Under the pieces are notes generated by a model, which had not been told where the DNA came from, did not search any database, and saw nothing but the letters and a program-made list of their open reading frames with translations. The position numbers and the translations under genes are program-made. Shown here in pieces: positions 22,664-33,755 of a stretch of 64,000 bases of DNA. Source of the DNA: Incurvaria masculella (lineage: Eukaryota > Arthropoda > Insecta > Lepidoptera > Incurvariidae); assembly GCA_946894095.1 (NCBI GenBank), contig OX335644.1, positions 9,963,595 to 10,027,594 of the forward strand, read 5' to 3'. Numbering within the stretch: the first letter of the stretch is position 1; every line of letters starts with the position of its first letter.

Positions 22664-24106
22664 TAAACATTAGAAAGCTAAACTATTAAATGTGTTTTTC
22701 TGTTTTCCGGGGAGCAAATCAGGTACTATGTCACGACCGAATTAGGCGAAGTTCGCCTAATATCAAAATCACCACAACGCACCCCATTCAACCATAGGAT
22801 ATTCCCAAAGTGTCGTTTGAGAAACCATTATCATAAGCCAGTATCAAAGCCTACAGCAATTAGACACAGGTTTCATCCATTTTGTATAGATGCGAACTGC
22901 CGTTGTACTCGTATAACTCGGGTGAAAAGTTTCCACCCAAATATCTGTCACTGCTAATTAGAAAAACAAAACCATTTTTTTTTCTATATGGAGGAAGTCA
23001 GCTATTAGGGTGAAACATTCTCTCCCAAGTTCTTTGATCAGTGGTTTCGCTTCAAGTTTCACCGTCTGAATGACAAAGGTTAGACCACAATGGGCTATGT
23101 ATCTCGACTGAGCGTTATAGCTCTCTCCGACGTTTACTATCATCATCCTAATGATGAATTACCCCCGATGACTATGATGCCATGACGTAGTGTTAACGGT
23201 TATTTTAGAGTTAATTGAAAACCAGTTTTCCAACAGAAAGTCTATCTCTCAGTAGGCACAACTCTCAGCGCTGTCGTCAATTATACATTGCTTCGGTGCT
23301 CAATGAGCATAACATTTTTACCGTGTTCAACGGGCAATGGGTTGAATAGAATGTGTTTGCTATAAGAACACACGTCGAAGGTTGGCTGCACTCAGATCAA
23401 AAAAGGAGGAAATGTGCCATCTAGCTCGCCTACAATGCGATTTGCATTTTGGAAAAAACACCAACTCAAATTGAACGTATGGAGCGCATCACTTTCAACG
23501 CAACAGTAGGCATTTGCAAGGAAAATGTATGTGGTTCAAAGTGTTATGTGTGGTGGCGTCTAGGGTTATGCCGTTGTACATGCATAATTTGCCGCAGAAG
23601 TTTTTGAGGGTTTGATTGGGTCGGAACTGACTTGGGGAATGCGTTTCAGGAGCACATTCGCTCGCGTCGGTGATGTTTGTACCGACGCGCGGCCGGATTC
23701 CCATACGAAGTGTCCATACGGCGCGGCGGCGGAGGCGGGCGGCGACCCCACAAACGGGTAACGCCCACAATGACACTTCTCCCACTGTTTCTCTTCTATG
23801 GTAGGGCCGGTACGGAATACCTACAGCAGAGTGCGGTAGCAAGATGATGTCTCTATTAATACACGATGCGATACTGGCTGGCAGGGCGCGAGGCAGGCGT
23901 CGGTCTAACTAAAGCGATTCGTTTATTGTTCAAAGTTGGAGTTGATACTAAATACATGATGCTACATGATACACTACGTAAATTACTAAAGTTTCTTTTG
24001 TTTGACAAAAGTATCCATCGGCTAAATACACTTCTAGAATTTGGAACGAGTACTCAGTCTAGAAATCTGGATAGCATTCACTTCAGTCAATTCGTGCCCA
24101 TGATAA
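22664..24106. other. Unassigned sequence with one short repeat match
   Basis: 23495-23580 (CAACGCAACAGTAGGCATTTG ... ATGTGTGGTGGCG, GGGTTATGCCGTT) matches 47040-47140. The patch 23640-23770 is GC-rich. No exon is recognised. Confidence 0.4.
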
Positions 24107-24108
24107 GA

Positions 24109-24393
24109 TCGGTCCAAGAACGTTAAAAAGAAATGGACGCGAGCTGTTCATAGTTATCACTAAAAGCGTTGCCATAATAGTTTTTATGAGTCTTCCAAAG
24201 AAATACATAAAGAATTGATAGATATTTTAATAGATAGATATTTTTCACGAATTTACGCGACAAACACATCAAAGCGAATCGTGCACACAGTCGACGTTAC
24301 TATGGCCTCGTCGTATGGAGTCTACCTATTTGGGCATACACGCTTTTGCCGGCTGTGTCTTTAGTCCATTCGTTTTTAACGTTCTTGGATCGG
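24109..24393. mobile_element. MITE-like element with about 28-bp inverted ends
   Basis: CCAAGAACGTTAAAAA followed by GAAATGGAC at the left is mirrored by GTCCATTCGTTTTTAACGTT and CTTGGATC at the right. The unique centre is A/T-rich. The family occurs once here and the target duplication is unclear. Confidence 0.6.
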
Positions 24394-24835
24394 TCGATGT
24401 TCTTCCGGTGGCTCCGCCCAGGAACTGACAGCCCGCACGCGAAGACGCGAATACTAGTCCATTATTTCATACTAATCTAATTGCAGGTGGTCGTATTTCA
24501 TCAGCTCGTCACCGATAGCATAGATTAAAGAGGGAGGTATAGATAGCTAACGTCATGAAACGTACAAAACACGCCGAAAACCTTATTTTTGCTGGCACTA
24601 TGACATTTCTAACCAGCGCCATCTCCCGTCACTGGCAGAACTAGTTAGGTCGTCATTAAACTAAACTTGATTACAAATTTTGCCTCGGTAGGCGTGATGA
24701 AAACGTTAGAATTTTAACTATAAATGAAGTAATGCCATCGTAAATAAAAACAATATCATTGATTGCTTTGGTTTTATTTTCAATGTATTCTGAAATGTCA
24801 ATTGCCACGCCATCTTTTAACGTTTATTATCCCTA
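24394..24835. other. Unassigned sequence
   Basis: No gene or repeat copy recognised. Confidence 0.35.
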
Positions 24836-24839
24836 TTAA

Positions 24840-25663
24840 GGCCCTGAGTGGGCAGTCTGAGTTCTCACCGAAATTGGCGTTTACGGCAAACCGATCGACT
24901 GGCGTTTTCTCCAAACTCCATACAAGTTTTTACTAGATATTCTGTGGTTTTACTTCTTCAAGCTGTCAAAGTCAAACGCGGACTTCCGATTTGTATGAAA
25001 ACGCGGAGTGGACGTAAACGGCAACGTCGACGTATTTACGGCAACGTTGAGTAAGCTGTCAAATCAAGCTCGGACTCGCAAATGTTAGTTCGCTTAACGC
25101 CCGCTGCGCGCGCTCTTCAATTTCTCCATACAATTGAAAACGCCAGTCGATCGGTTTGCCGTAACGCCAATTTAGGTGACAACTTAGACTACCGGCTCTG
25201 GTACTAGCCAAATCGCAAAGTTAGACGAGGCACCCCAAGTTAACTAACTAAGTCTGACGATTATAAGTGTCATTCTTACAATATATGATTCCTTGTCTAG
25301 AAATCAATCTATTTTCGTTAATGTATGTTTCCTTTTTCTATACAAAATACATTGCGGAAACGGTGTCCATTTCCGAACTTTTTTGACTAAATGTAGAAAT
25401 CTAAAAGCAAATGGAGTTTTTTGTTTATGCATATATGCTGTTTTGCTTATATCTAGAAATCGAATTACTTTCAGATTTGTAATGAAAAAAATAAACTTTT
25501 TTATTTTTATTATTATTTAAATAAATGATGGAATCAAAAAATACTAACAATCCATTATCAGTCTGGAGTTCTATTTGGATTTGCTGAAGCGTTTCACTAC
25601 ATATTATTACATTTGTTAAAAAGTGCATTTGTATGGCGCGAGTAGTTGGCTGGTCCTAGCGCC
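24840..25663. mobile_element. TTAA-flanked MITE, copy split by a second MITE
   Basis: TTAA at 24836-24839 and 25664-25667. Six bases after the left end the sequence is interrupted by the CWG MITE at 24847-25197 and resumes with TGGTACTAGCCAAATC. Without the insert and its duplicated CTG it is 470 bp and matches 11907-12377 throughout. Confidence 0.85.
24847..25197 (+). mobile_element. CWG-target MITE, copy B nested in a TTAA MITE
   Basis: AGTGGGCAGTCTGAGTTCTC at the left and CTACCGGCT at the right, flanked by a perfect CTG duplication (24844-24846 and 25198-25200). 351 bp, very close to copy A and copy C. Confidence 0.9.
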
Positions 25664-25667
25664 TTAA

Positions 25668-25878
25668 CACTGGTATGACGTTAGCAATCTATCGCTTCCA
25701 TTTGAATCTATGCCGATAGCCTCGTCGGGTAGCTAAGCGGACTGCAACAGTACGCAGCGTGCATGCATGGCGAGCCTGGAACCTGCAATTTGTAGTTTCG
25801 AACGACTTACGTAAGTAGGGCACTTACATCGGCCGCATTATCGATTTGATCAAATGGCTTTATCCGCAAGGCATACTG
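25668..25878. other. Unassigned sequence
   Basis: Nothing recognised. Confidence 0.3.
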
Positions 25879-26195
25879 AGCCCGTAGTCCACCTTCTCGC
25901 CGAAATTGGCGTTTAACACGGATCTCCTAGCGTTTTCAGATGTGTGGAGAATTGAAGACCGTGCCCTGTAACATTTGAGAGTCCGTGTTTGATGTCGAAT
26001 CAAGCTCGGACTTACGCATCTTCGCCGTGGATATGTTGTCGTTGCCGTTTCGGCCGACTTCTTGTTTTTATCTAAATCGCTAGCCCGAGTTTGTTTTTGA
26101 CAGGTCGAAGTTAAACTCGTACGGGTTTGACGTTTTTACGTAACTTCAAAGTTCCGTAAACGCCAAATTTATGTGACAACTTGGACCTACCCATG
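25879..26195 (+). mobile_element. Degenerate relative of the CWG-target MITE
   Basis: AGCCCGTAGTCCACCTTCTC with CGAAATTGGCGTTT at the left, AATCAAGCTCGGACTTACGC in the middle, and AAACGCCAAATTTATGTGAC with TTGGACCTACCC at the right follow the order of copies A-C, with heavy divergence. Confidence 0.6.
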
Positions 26196-26546
26196 GACAC
26201 CGGGATTTTATAGACCTGGGGTGCCGGTTGAAAGATAAATATGATAACTTGCTGAATACAAACGCTACTGCACTGCCAAAAGGTGAAATCATCAATACAA
26301 TGAATACGACAGTTCAAGGATCGCAATATCCTTGTGTTCCTTCGAAGCGAATGAAAACGCATAAATAATGACACAATGCAAGAGTTTATTAGCGATCAAT
26401 CGTTCGTCGCACCGTGAAGTGAGTGCCCTATGCAAGACGCAATCCAGGCGTCGAGTGGGACCTGGGGGTTACTATGTTAAAATACCTCGCCGAGTGAACG
26501 GGCAGCATTTTGTGTGTCAGGTTTAATCTGGAAATAAAGGCGAGTT

Positions 26547-27115
26547 ATTTTTTTTTATGCGACCTGACATGGATGGCTAATACCACACAATTACCGTTAT
26601 GATATTAGCCCAATACACCACATTCCCTAAAGGAATTAGGTACCATGCCAGGACCTTCCCTTTACGAGCACGGCTACATTGAACTGGATGGAAAACACGG
26701 ACAATTTTTCAGTTTGCGACCTGACATGGATGGCTAATACCACACAACTACCGTTATGATATTAGCCCAATACACCACATTCCCTAAAGGAATTAGGTAC
26801 CATGCCAGGACCTTCCCTTTACGAGCACGGCTACATTGAACTGGATGGAAAACACGGACAATTTTTCAGTGCCGCTTCGACCATCTTTTCATCCAATGCA
26901 ATGGTACCAACCCGGGCGGGCTTAACCCTACCACCTATTTGGGGAAGGGGACCTACAGTTTTACATGGATTCCGAACCATGGAGCAGCTCGCATTCGTAA
27001 CGAAATGCCCTTATCGAACTCGGAAAGAGAAAGACAGTGGTGCATGTCGAAATTGAACCAAGGCCTCTGGTACGCTAGGCCAGTCCCCGCGCCACTAGGC
27101 TACGAGCCGCTCATA
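26547..27115 (-). mobile_element. tRNA-headed SINE with an internal 157-bp duplication
   Basis: Same family as 7455-7870: T-run (A tail) at 26547-26556 and head GTAGCCTAGTGGCGCGGGGA read on the minus strand near 27090-27110. The terminal 157 bases of the tail are present twice (starting GCGACCTGACATGG at 26559 and at 26716), almost identical. The first copy stops at ACAATTTTTCAGT. Confidence 0.85.
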
Positions 27116-27981
27116 GCCGTTCATTTACCATAGTAACCCCGCAGGCTGATGAATACAGTGGGGGCTCCGATCACGTGACTAAAAAAGATTAATCAGCATT
27201 GCGAAGCCGGCGAAGTTGAAGTAAACTAGAAGCCATTTAAGAGAGGTAAAATAAAGTATGACGGAACTGCAAAAAAACGCTACGAACAACTCGCATTAAT
27301 CAACGGCGACGATAACGTTCAAAGTTTGCTAAAGACCGATTGCCGAGTCGGTGAGCGACAAGATGACCTCATTCAGGTGGTTCAACCCAATGTCAACTGC
27401 GTATTAACTAATAGAGCGATCGGCGGTGATGTGCTACGCGATTGCCGCCCACGTGTATGTAGCGGCAAGTCCCGTCTCGTGTGCATGCGCACGCGCACGC
27501 AGCGTGAGCTAGCCGCCTCCCCCGCCGCGCCGCCGCCAGCCGCGGGCACCAGTGAGAGTGTGGGTGGGTGTGCGCCATATACGTCTCATTTCGATATCGA
27601 GAATATTATGACATTGTACCAGTAGTGCCAGTAGGGCAATTCCGGGCATCAGGAATCTTTCGAACTCGCTTTTGTAGCGGTTGTCCAAGGGGTTTTCTAG
27701 GCGGAAAGATTCAGGAGCACGCTATTTCTACGTTTAAAAGTGAGAAAATCGCTTCGATGACCGCTAAAAAAGCTGTTTTCTCGACTAAATGATTCCTGAT
27801 TCCTGAGCACGGAGTCCCAAGAATAGGCCTACTGGTAGATTCACAAGTATCGCTTATAGATCTTTTCTCGGATCTAGATATTCTCGGGATGGTGCTGTCA
27901 GGGAGTATGCAGCAAAACAAGTATAAAATACGTTTTATATGAGGAGGATAGATTGATAGTACACGTGGTTGACAGAACTGT
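27116..27981. other. Unassigned sequence with a GC-rich patch
   Basis: 27465-27570 is CpG-rich with GCGCACGCGCACGCAGCG and a CCGCC-rich run. No domain in the reading frames. Confidence 0.35.
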
Positions 27982-27984
27982 CAG

Positions 27985-28331
27985 AGCCGGTAGTCTAAGT
28001 TGTCACCTAAATTGGCGTTACGGCAAACCGATCGGCGTTTTCAAATGTATGGAGACATTGATGAGCGCGCGCAGCGGGCGTTAAGCGAACTAACATTTGC
28101 GAGTCCGAGCTTGATTTGACAGCTTACTCAACGTTGCCGTAAATACGTCGACGTTGCCGTTTACGTCCACTCCGCGTTTTCATACAAATCGGAAGTCCGC
28201 GTTTGACTTTGACAGCTTGAAGAAGTAAAACCACAGAATATCTAGTAAAAACTTGTATGGAGTTTGGAGAAAACGCCAGTCGATCGGTTTGCCGTAAACG
28301 CCAATTTCGGTGAGAACTCAGACTGCCCACT
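27985..28331 (-). mobile_element. CWG-target MITE, copy C (347 bp)
   Basis: Minus-orientation copy with AGCCGGTAGTCTAAGTTGTC at 27985 and the inverted AGTGGGCAGTCTGAGTTCTC at 28331. Perfect CAG duplication at 27982-27984 and 28332-28334. Close to copy B apart from a few small deletions. Confidence 0.9.
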
Positions 28332-28334
28332 CAG

Positions 28335-29457
28335 AATGTGCTTACTAGTGGAGCGTCTCGATATGCTTGATGTAGTTGCATAATAGATTAATGCGACACG
28401 ATGTTCGGACTCACACACAAGGTCACCAAAGTGACGACGAGTGCTTCACGAAGCTCTGCGGAGACTTGCACGCCCGAACATCCAATACTACTAAGAATAA
28501 TGCAAATGTTCGCAGAATGTCATCACCCGCAAGCTAGAAATACAGGAGAACGCTTAGTGAATGAAACGAAACGCTCTCATCATTAATAATAATGAAGTAG
28601 ATGTTTAGCAAAATATGGAAAAAAGCAAGTGCTGTATAAAATTATCTTGTTGAACCTAACAGTATTTATATAGAAAGCTCACTGCCGCGCCGCGACAACC
28701 ACCACTCTACGTTCTACATTCACACCACTTTCACCAGTCCAGCAAATCATCTCCTGAGAGCTCCGTAAAGGTGGCTTTCGGTTCGCAGCGACCGCATAGC
28801 GTGATGGCGACTGTATGTAAAAATTTCCGGTTCTTCCAACAAAGATTGAATAAGGAATATTTAAAGATTTAATAACAATTCTCGAAACAGTTATGTTGAA
28901 ATACAAGCATATCTTTTAAGCAGCTCGTCAAAGTCTTCATCCTATAGGCGGCCTTATCTTCAAAGACAAGATTCAGACCTGATTTAACGACCATTCCGCA
29001 TCACAAACACTGAAAACGGATCCAGGGCGGAGAGGCAGGGACCATGCCCCACCCCCTCCCTAAAACGATGGTTACACAAGATAGTCGAAACGGCAATAAA
29101 TAAATGACCGATACTTGAAACGAGGTCCGAGGACCCCCCAAATTGAAAGTCTGGATAAGTCGCTAGTGATATGACAGCGCGTTACGTGTTTCGGCCTCGG
29201 GTCGTTTGTTACCGAACGTTCTTGCCGCTGCGCGACAGCGAGACCCAAGTGGCCTGATTCCTCGTTGCGGTTGCACGTCACGCGTCGCTGCGATCCGAAT
29301 GCTACCTTTTCCCGCTCGTGCAGCACGCGCAGCCAAATGTCAAAGTTGATGCTATATCGGTGCAGTTCAAGCGCCTTGCGCAGGAGTGGCGGGCGGCGGT
29401 AGAACGCTCATTCAATAGAAGCGACAATGAGTTTTTATTCAGTGCAATGCATTAAGG
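28335..29457. other. Unassigned sequence
   Basis: No exon, RNA or repeat copy recognised. Confidence 0.35.
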
Positions 29458-29590
29458 CTGAGATAATTAGTAGTCGCAAATTAAACTTACAAAAATCTAA
29501 AATATAGTGACACTTCGTTCATACAAATTGTGTCAAAAGTGACGTCAGAAAGTACTAATTTTAGTTTCAGTTACAACCTTTTTTTTATCA
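29458..29590. mobile_element. Degenerate relative of the 160-bp hairpin MITE
   Basis: GGCTGAGATAATTAGTAGTCG and AGTGACGTCAGAAAGTACTA with a following TTTTAGTTTCAGTTAC correspond to the arms of 8105-8264. The palindrome is largely decayed. Confidence 0.5.
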
Positions 29591-31284
29591 ACTGCATTGT
29601 TCGTTGTTAGGGCCTATACCACGGAATTCGTAGTTTCCATCGGGATTGCTAATATTTAATCTGAATTCGGTATCAATTTACTGTTGACTTGGTATAACTG
29701 ATATTTTCATTTAGTGAAATTGACTGTTTAGGAACTGTTTATTTTTAAGAACCGTTACATTTAATATTTCTGATAGTTTAAAAATATTGTCAGTGCACTG
29801 ACACTTTTTACAATAAAAATAAAAAGGCTACCAATTATTATAATAATAATTAATTAATTAATAATATTATATAAACTATATTTAAGTAAACAAACAATAC
29901 AAGTATAAATACACCATGCTAAAGAAGAATGCACGAATAACGTTAAGAACTCATCATAACAAGATCACTATTTTAAAAAAAATGAGGGACATAAGTTTAA
30001 CATATCGTTTTGTCATGCTTACGGGCCAACCTTAATGCTGGAAAGTTCAATACCTACTTATTTGAACATTTCATTGTTTCCCTCTTTATAAGTCTCACAA
30101 CATTTAGAACAAAGAACAACAGTCACTCAGTAGACATATAATGGATACGTGCCGTTTCTCCCACGAAGCAGGCAGGCGCTGAGCTGACGCAATCTTCAGC
30201 TGCAGCGCAGAATTGCAATATGCACCGACGGTAATAACATCTAGTATTATAAGAGATTGCGCAAAATGCACCCAGCTTAATACCAGCCATTGACAACAGT
30301 GAACATGAACCTGATTCACCCTCCAGCCAGGAGTTCTCCGACAATGGTGTAAGACCGAAGAAACGAAGAGGCGAGGTTTTGAGGGAGGGGGATTAACATG
30401 CTCATTGAGATATGAAAGCAGGGAAGGTAATTAAATGAAATTTAACATTGGGACATCATGCAATAGATCTTGTTAGATGAACAAGAATATGGTTAAAAAT
30501 ATTGCTTGTTGTAATGGAGGAAGAAGGTCCTAGGGAGCCAGTCCTCCGAAAAGCGAAATGCGATAAAATTTAAATTTGCAAAAAAAAACCATAAATAGTA
30601 AACATGTCAGAGGTTCTACAAAAATGGGGATAATTTACGATCGCTAAAATAGTCTTGTTGCTCCACTTCCAGTGCACGAGGTCCATTAAACTCTAGGCAA
30701 TCACGTTTCAAAATTGCCACAATAACAGATTGATAGCCCACATCAATACCTTGCACAACAGCCTCAAGACTATCAAGATTTCCAATTACAATGAAGTTAT
30801 AAAAACTATAGAAAACACGTAGGTGAACACATTATATTGCTGACCGCATTGTTCACTCCAGGTTGAACATCGACTTACGATCAAGTCAGCAGCTGTCTTT
30901 GCGCCTGCTCTACGGATCTATACGGTAAGATTAGTATTATAAAAACCGGTGTGTGAGTGTGCCGAGAGACCACAGATGAGATGGATGTCAAATCCACCAC
31001 ACCTCGCGAAACCACGCTCAGCGAGGCACCAAACCGGGAGATTTGCGGACAATTGCAGAGCTTTCGAGCTTGTTTGAAAACTTCCAGGTTGTAGGTATGA
31101 AAGGCACTCGCCGGCAGACATACCCTGGCGTTGCGGCAGAGAAATTCGTTTGAGAAACGATTCGTTCTCATGAGCCTAATGTCAACCACAAAATGCATCT
31201 CATTTTGCTCCGTCTACTTCGACTGCAAGGATTATAACGATGGCTCCGTGCAAAGGCGGGCGTGCTGGTAGGGTCGCCTTCATA
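29591..31284. other. Unassigned sequence
   Basis: Includes a low-complexity AAT/ATT stretch at 29830-29890. No exon, RNA or repeat copy recognised. Confidence 0.35.
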
Positions 31285-31495
31285 AAGTCCAAAAAGCATA
31301 AGGTCCAAAACCCAGAACATCCAAAAGTATGTATTTTTGCATATATTTATAAATGAAAATATTATAATCTAACCTAACCTAACCTAACCTAACCTAACCT
31401 AACCTAATTGAAAAAGTTCCGAATTCATTGGTGTTTTGGACGGTATGGGTTTTGGACTTTGTGCTTTTTGGACTTTATGATGCGTCCCCCTGGAT
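31285..31495. mobile_element. MITE of the CCAAAAAGCACAA family with an internal AACCT tract
   Basis: CATAAAGTCCAAAAAGCATA at the left is inverted in TGCTTTTTGGACTTTATGAT at the right, with AAAACCC and GGGTTTT further in. The centre carries about eight AACCT units (31373-31413), the complement of the insect TTAGG repeat. The copy at 40374-40545 has a single ATCTAACCTAATTGAA at the same internal place. Confidence 0.7.
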
Positions 31496-32120
31496 GGTAA
31501 ATGAAACGAACCTAAGAATGAACGACTGAACCATTTATATGACCACCGATAAAATATATCAAGAGCCGCAAGGAGTTTGAATGGTGCAGCACAACTCTAA
31601 CTTGTGACGAGTCGGAATTTAACAGATGACCCAGTCTGGGTTTTACGTTATCGACATTCAGGGCGAATCACGATAAGCCAACTAAAATATGCGACAGAGA
31701 GTTCACTTTCCTTTTTTTTTTTAAAAGTACCCTCTTTTAGAGCTTTAGGGTATTGAACAATTTATTGTCAGGGGGTAAAAGTAAAGTCTTCGTATCACGA
31801 CACCAAACCTGAGTCCCTATTGCTTTTTAATTATATTAAAATCCCTAGTATCCACCGTCCACTGTTAACTTTTAAATAAAAATAGCTGTTAAGTTTTCCT
31901 CAATTAACTTATAACGCCTAGTTTAAAACGTCCATACATGCAGTATGCAGATGGACTAAACGGAAGATGCTTTTTGCCATCATCCCTTCCGATCAGTAAA
32001 AATCTCAAAATGTCGTCAAGTGAATGTCTTCGATTGTGTCGCCCTATTAACGTGATGTGTAACGTCACCGCTTTCTTTTAAAGAACACTGGCGATTGATC
32101 AGCACTCGGACTAAGGCTGG
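31496..32120. other. Unassigned sequence
   Basis: Anonymous A/T-rich DNA. Nothing recognised. Confidence 0.3.
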
Positions 32121-32122
32121 TA

Positions 32123-32370
32123 GAGTCCGTGCGGAAAGAGAACCGTCGTAAGATTTGCGGGCGCACATGTGCACATTTACCGTATTTGTCCTGTTGACAA
32201 CACTGGCACATCATTATAGTATGACTGTAGCAACTTGATATTTTGAGGCTGTGTTTGAATATATTTTCAGATTCTCAGGTCTTAATGATTGTCTTAATGT
32301 ATGTTATGTAAAAATCTTAATGTTAGTTCCATTGTACGCCACGCCGCCGGTTCTCTTTCCGCACGGACTC
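32123..32370. mobile_element. TA-flanked MITE with 23-bp perfect TIRs (248 bp)
   Basis: GAGTCCGTGCGGAAAGAGAA at 32123 reappears inverted ending at 32370; the match covers 23 bases and continues after one mismatch. TA at 32121-32122 and 32371-32372 fits the Tc1/mariner target duplication. One copy only in this window. Confidence 0.8.
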
Positions 32371-32372
32371 TA

Positions 32373-33309
32373 GTAACATTATTCCGTGCGTCTCACGCAA
32401 CGTCGCAGTATGTCGGTGCTCGCGCTGCCGATATTGGACATCATGCGCCTATTTAACCGTTCGGTCGTGTGTGAACTTGATGCTAGCGACGCAACCAACC
32501 TTCCGGGTTGGTATAATCGCCGCGACCTTGGCCGCTCCGGCGCGACGCATACTCGGCCTGTACACACCCGATGGCCAGCGGAACGTCGCAACGATGGGAA
32601 TTTTGTTAATGAAGAATTAAGGATTTCAGCGATGTAATGATTCAGCTTGTATCGTAGCTTGATTCTGGCGAGGCCTGATCGACTGTAACTGTCCGAAGCG
32701 AGCCTGGCTGCATCTCAAGTAGATAGAAAATGTCTGCTAGCGTGGGTGTGCGGACGCGTTTTTGTGTCTCCGCGTGGCGGACGTCTCTGCAGGTGTACCG
32801 ATACCCGCTGTTGGCTGGCCAGTTAGCCACAAACCCACCTGAGTAAAACTGTTTACTATGAAATCACGAATCCCGAACACATAGCCCGTAAGACGTCTTA
32901 TCCTATACACGTGTCGGCGTTTCGATTACCGTAAAACATAACAAATGGATCGTAAGCATTAAAAATACCGGTTATCAGCAATTACCGACGTCAGGTGTCG
33001 ATGGTCGCGCATTCGTTGTGGCGCGCAATTGATGCTATCAAGCATAACGCGGCGCGCGCAACGCGGTTGCAGTGGCAGGTGGTGGTGGTGGTGGTAGCCG
33101 GCCACTGCCCGGCAGACAGGCGGGCGCGGTGCGCGACTCACTTCACGGTATCGCCGCATGCATGCCATGTTGATAACGAGACGCAAATCTTGCGACGTCA
33201 CATCGCGATATTGCTTTGTAGCCTACTTTGCGTAACTAAATGCAATACGTTTAGCAAGACTACGTACCGTTGCATAGTTTCATTTACATTATGTACACGT
33301 ACCTCATAA
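32373..33309. other. Unassigned sequence, partly GC-rich
   Basis: 32380-32600 and 32990-33140 are CpG-rich; the latter has a (GGT)n run at about 33078-33098. Frames of 60-104 codons occur but none has a recognisable domain. Confidence 0.35.
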
Positions 33310-33755
33310 TAATGTTTTCTATGTAAAGCGCGGCATACGGCAATAGGAGCCCCACGACGCCCATTGGTTTTCGAACTTTTGTGTAGGCTGCCGGGTGCTT
33401 CTTCACACCATGTTTGAACGACGCCAGGTTGTACTAGAATGGTTATACCTCGTCAGTATCAGATACCGCAGATAAATAAAATAAAGGTTTTGTTGGTTCC
33501 TATTGAAGGAATGTCGGAAATGAAGGGTGCCTTTCCCGCTTGCTCTGCGTTGAGCGATGGTAGAAAGGGGACGAAGGTATGCAGCTCCGAAAAGCAATTT
33601 AAGTGGTATAGACGATGCAACACTGAAAGAGACCATAAACATCCCTTCGGAGTTGTGGGTCTCTTAATTCTGGGACTTCTCCTCAGGGTCGACGATGAGA
33701 CGCACGGCATGTCGCTGTATCGACTCAAGCTGAGTCAAGCTGGTACTTAGCTGAT
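33310..33755 (-). pseudogene. LINE relic related to 225-985
   Basis: Matches the plus-strand text of 225-760 in order: GACGCCCATTGGTTTTCGAA, GTGCTTCTTCACACC, GCGTTGAGCGATGGTAGAAA, CAGGGTCGACGATGAGACGC and CTGTATCGACTCAAG. On the minus strand this is the decayed C-terminal part and 3' UTR of a Jockey/I-like LINE. No intact frame remains. Confidence 0.65.

Noticed and set aside
24848..25054. 68-codon frame MGSLSSHRNWRLRQTDRLAF repeated at 20521, 24848 and 28124
   Set aside because: It repeats because the CWG MITE repeats; it starts in the terminal inverted repeat and has no domain.
31373..31413. AACCT tract as evidence of a telomere or chromosome fusion
   Set aside because: The tract is short and lies inside a MITE whose other copy has the same motif once.
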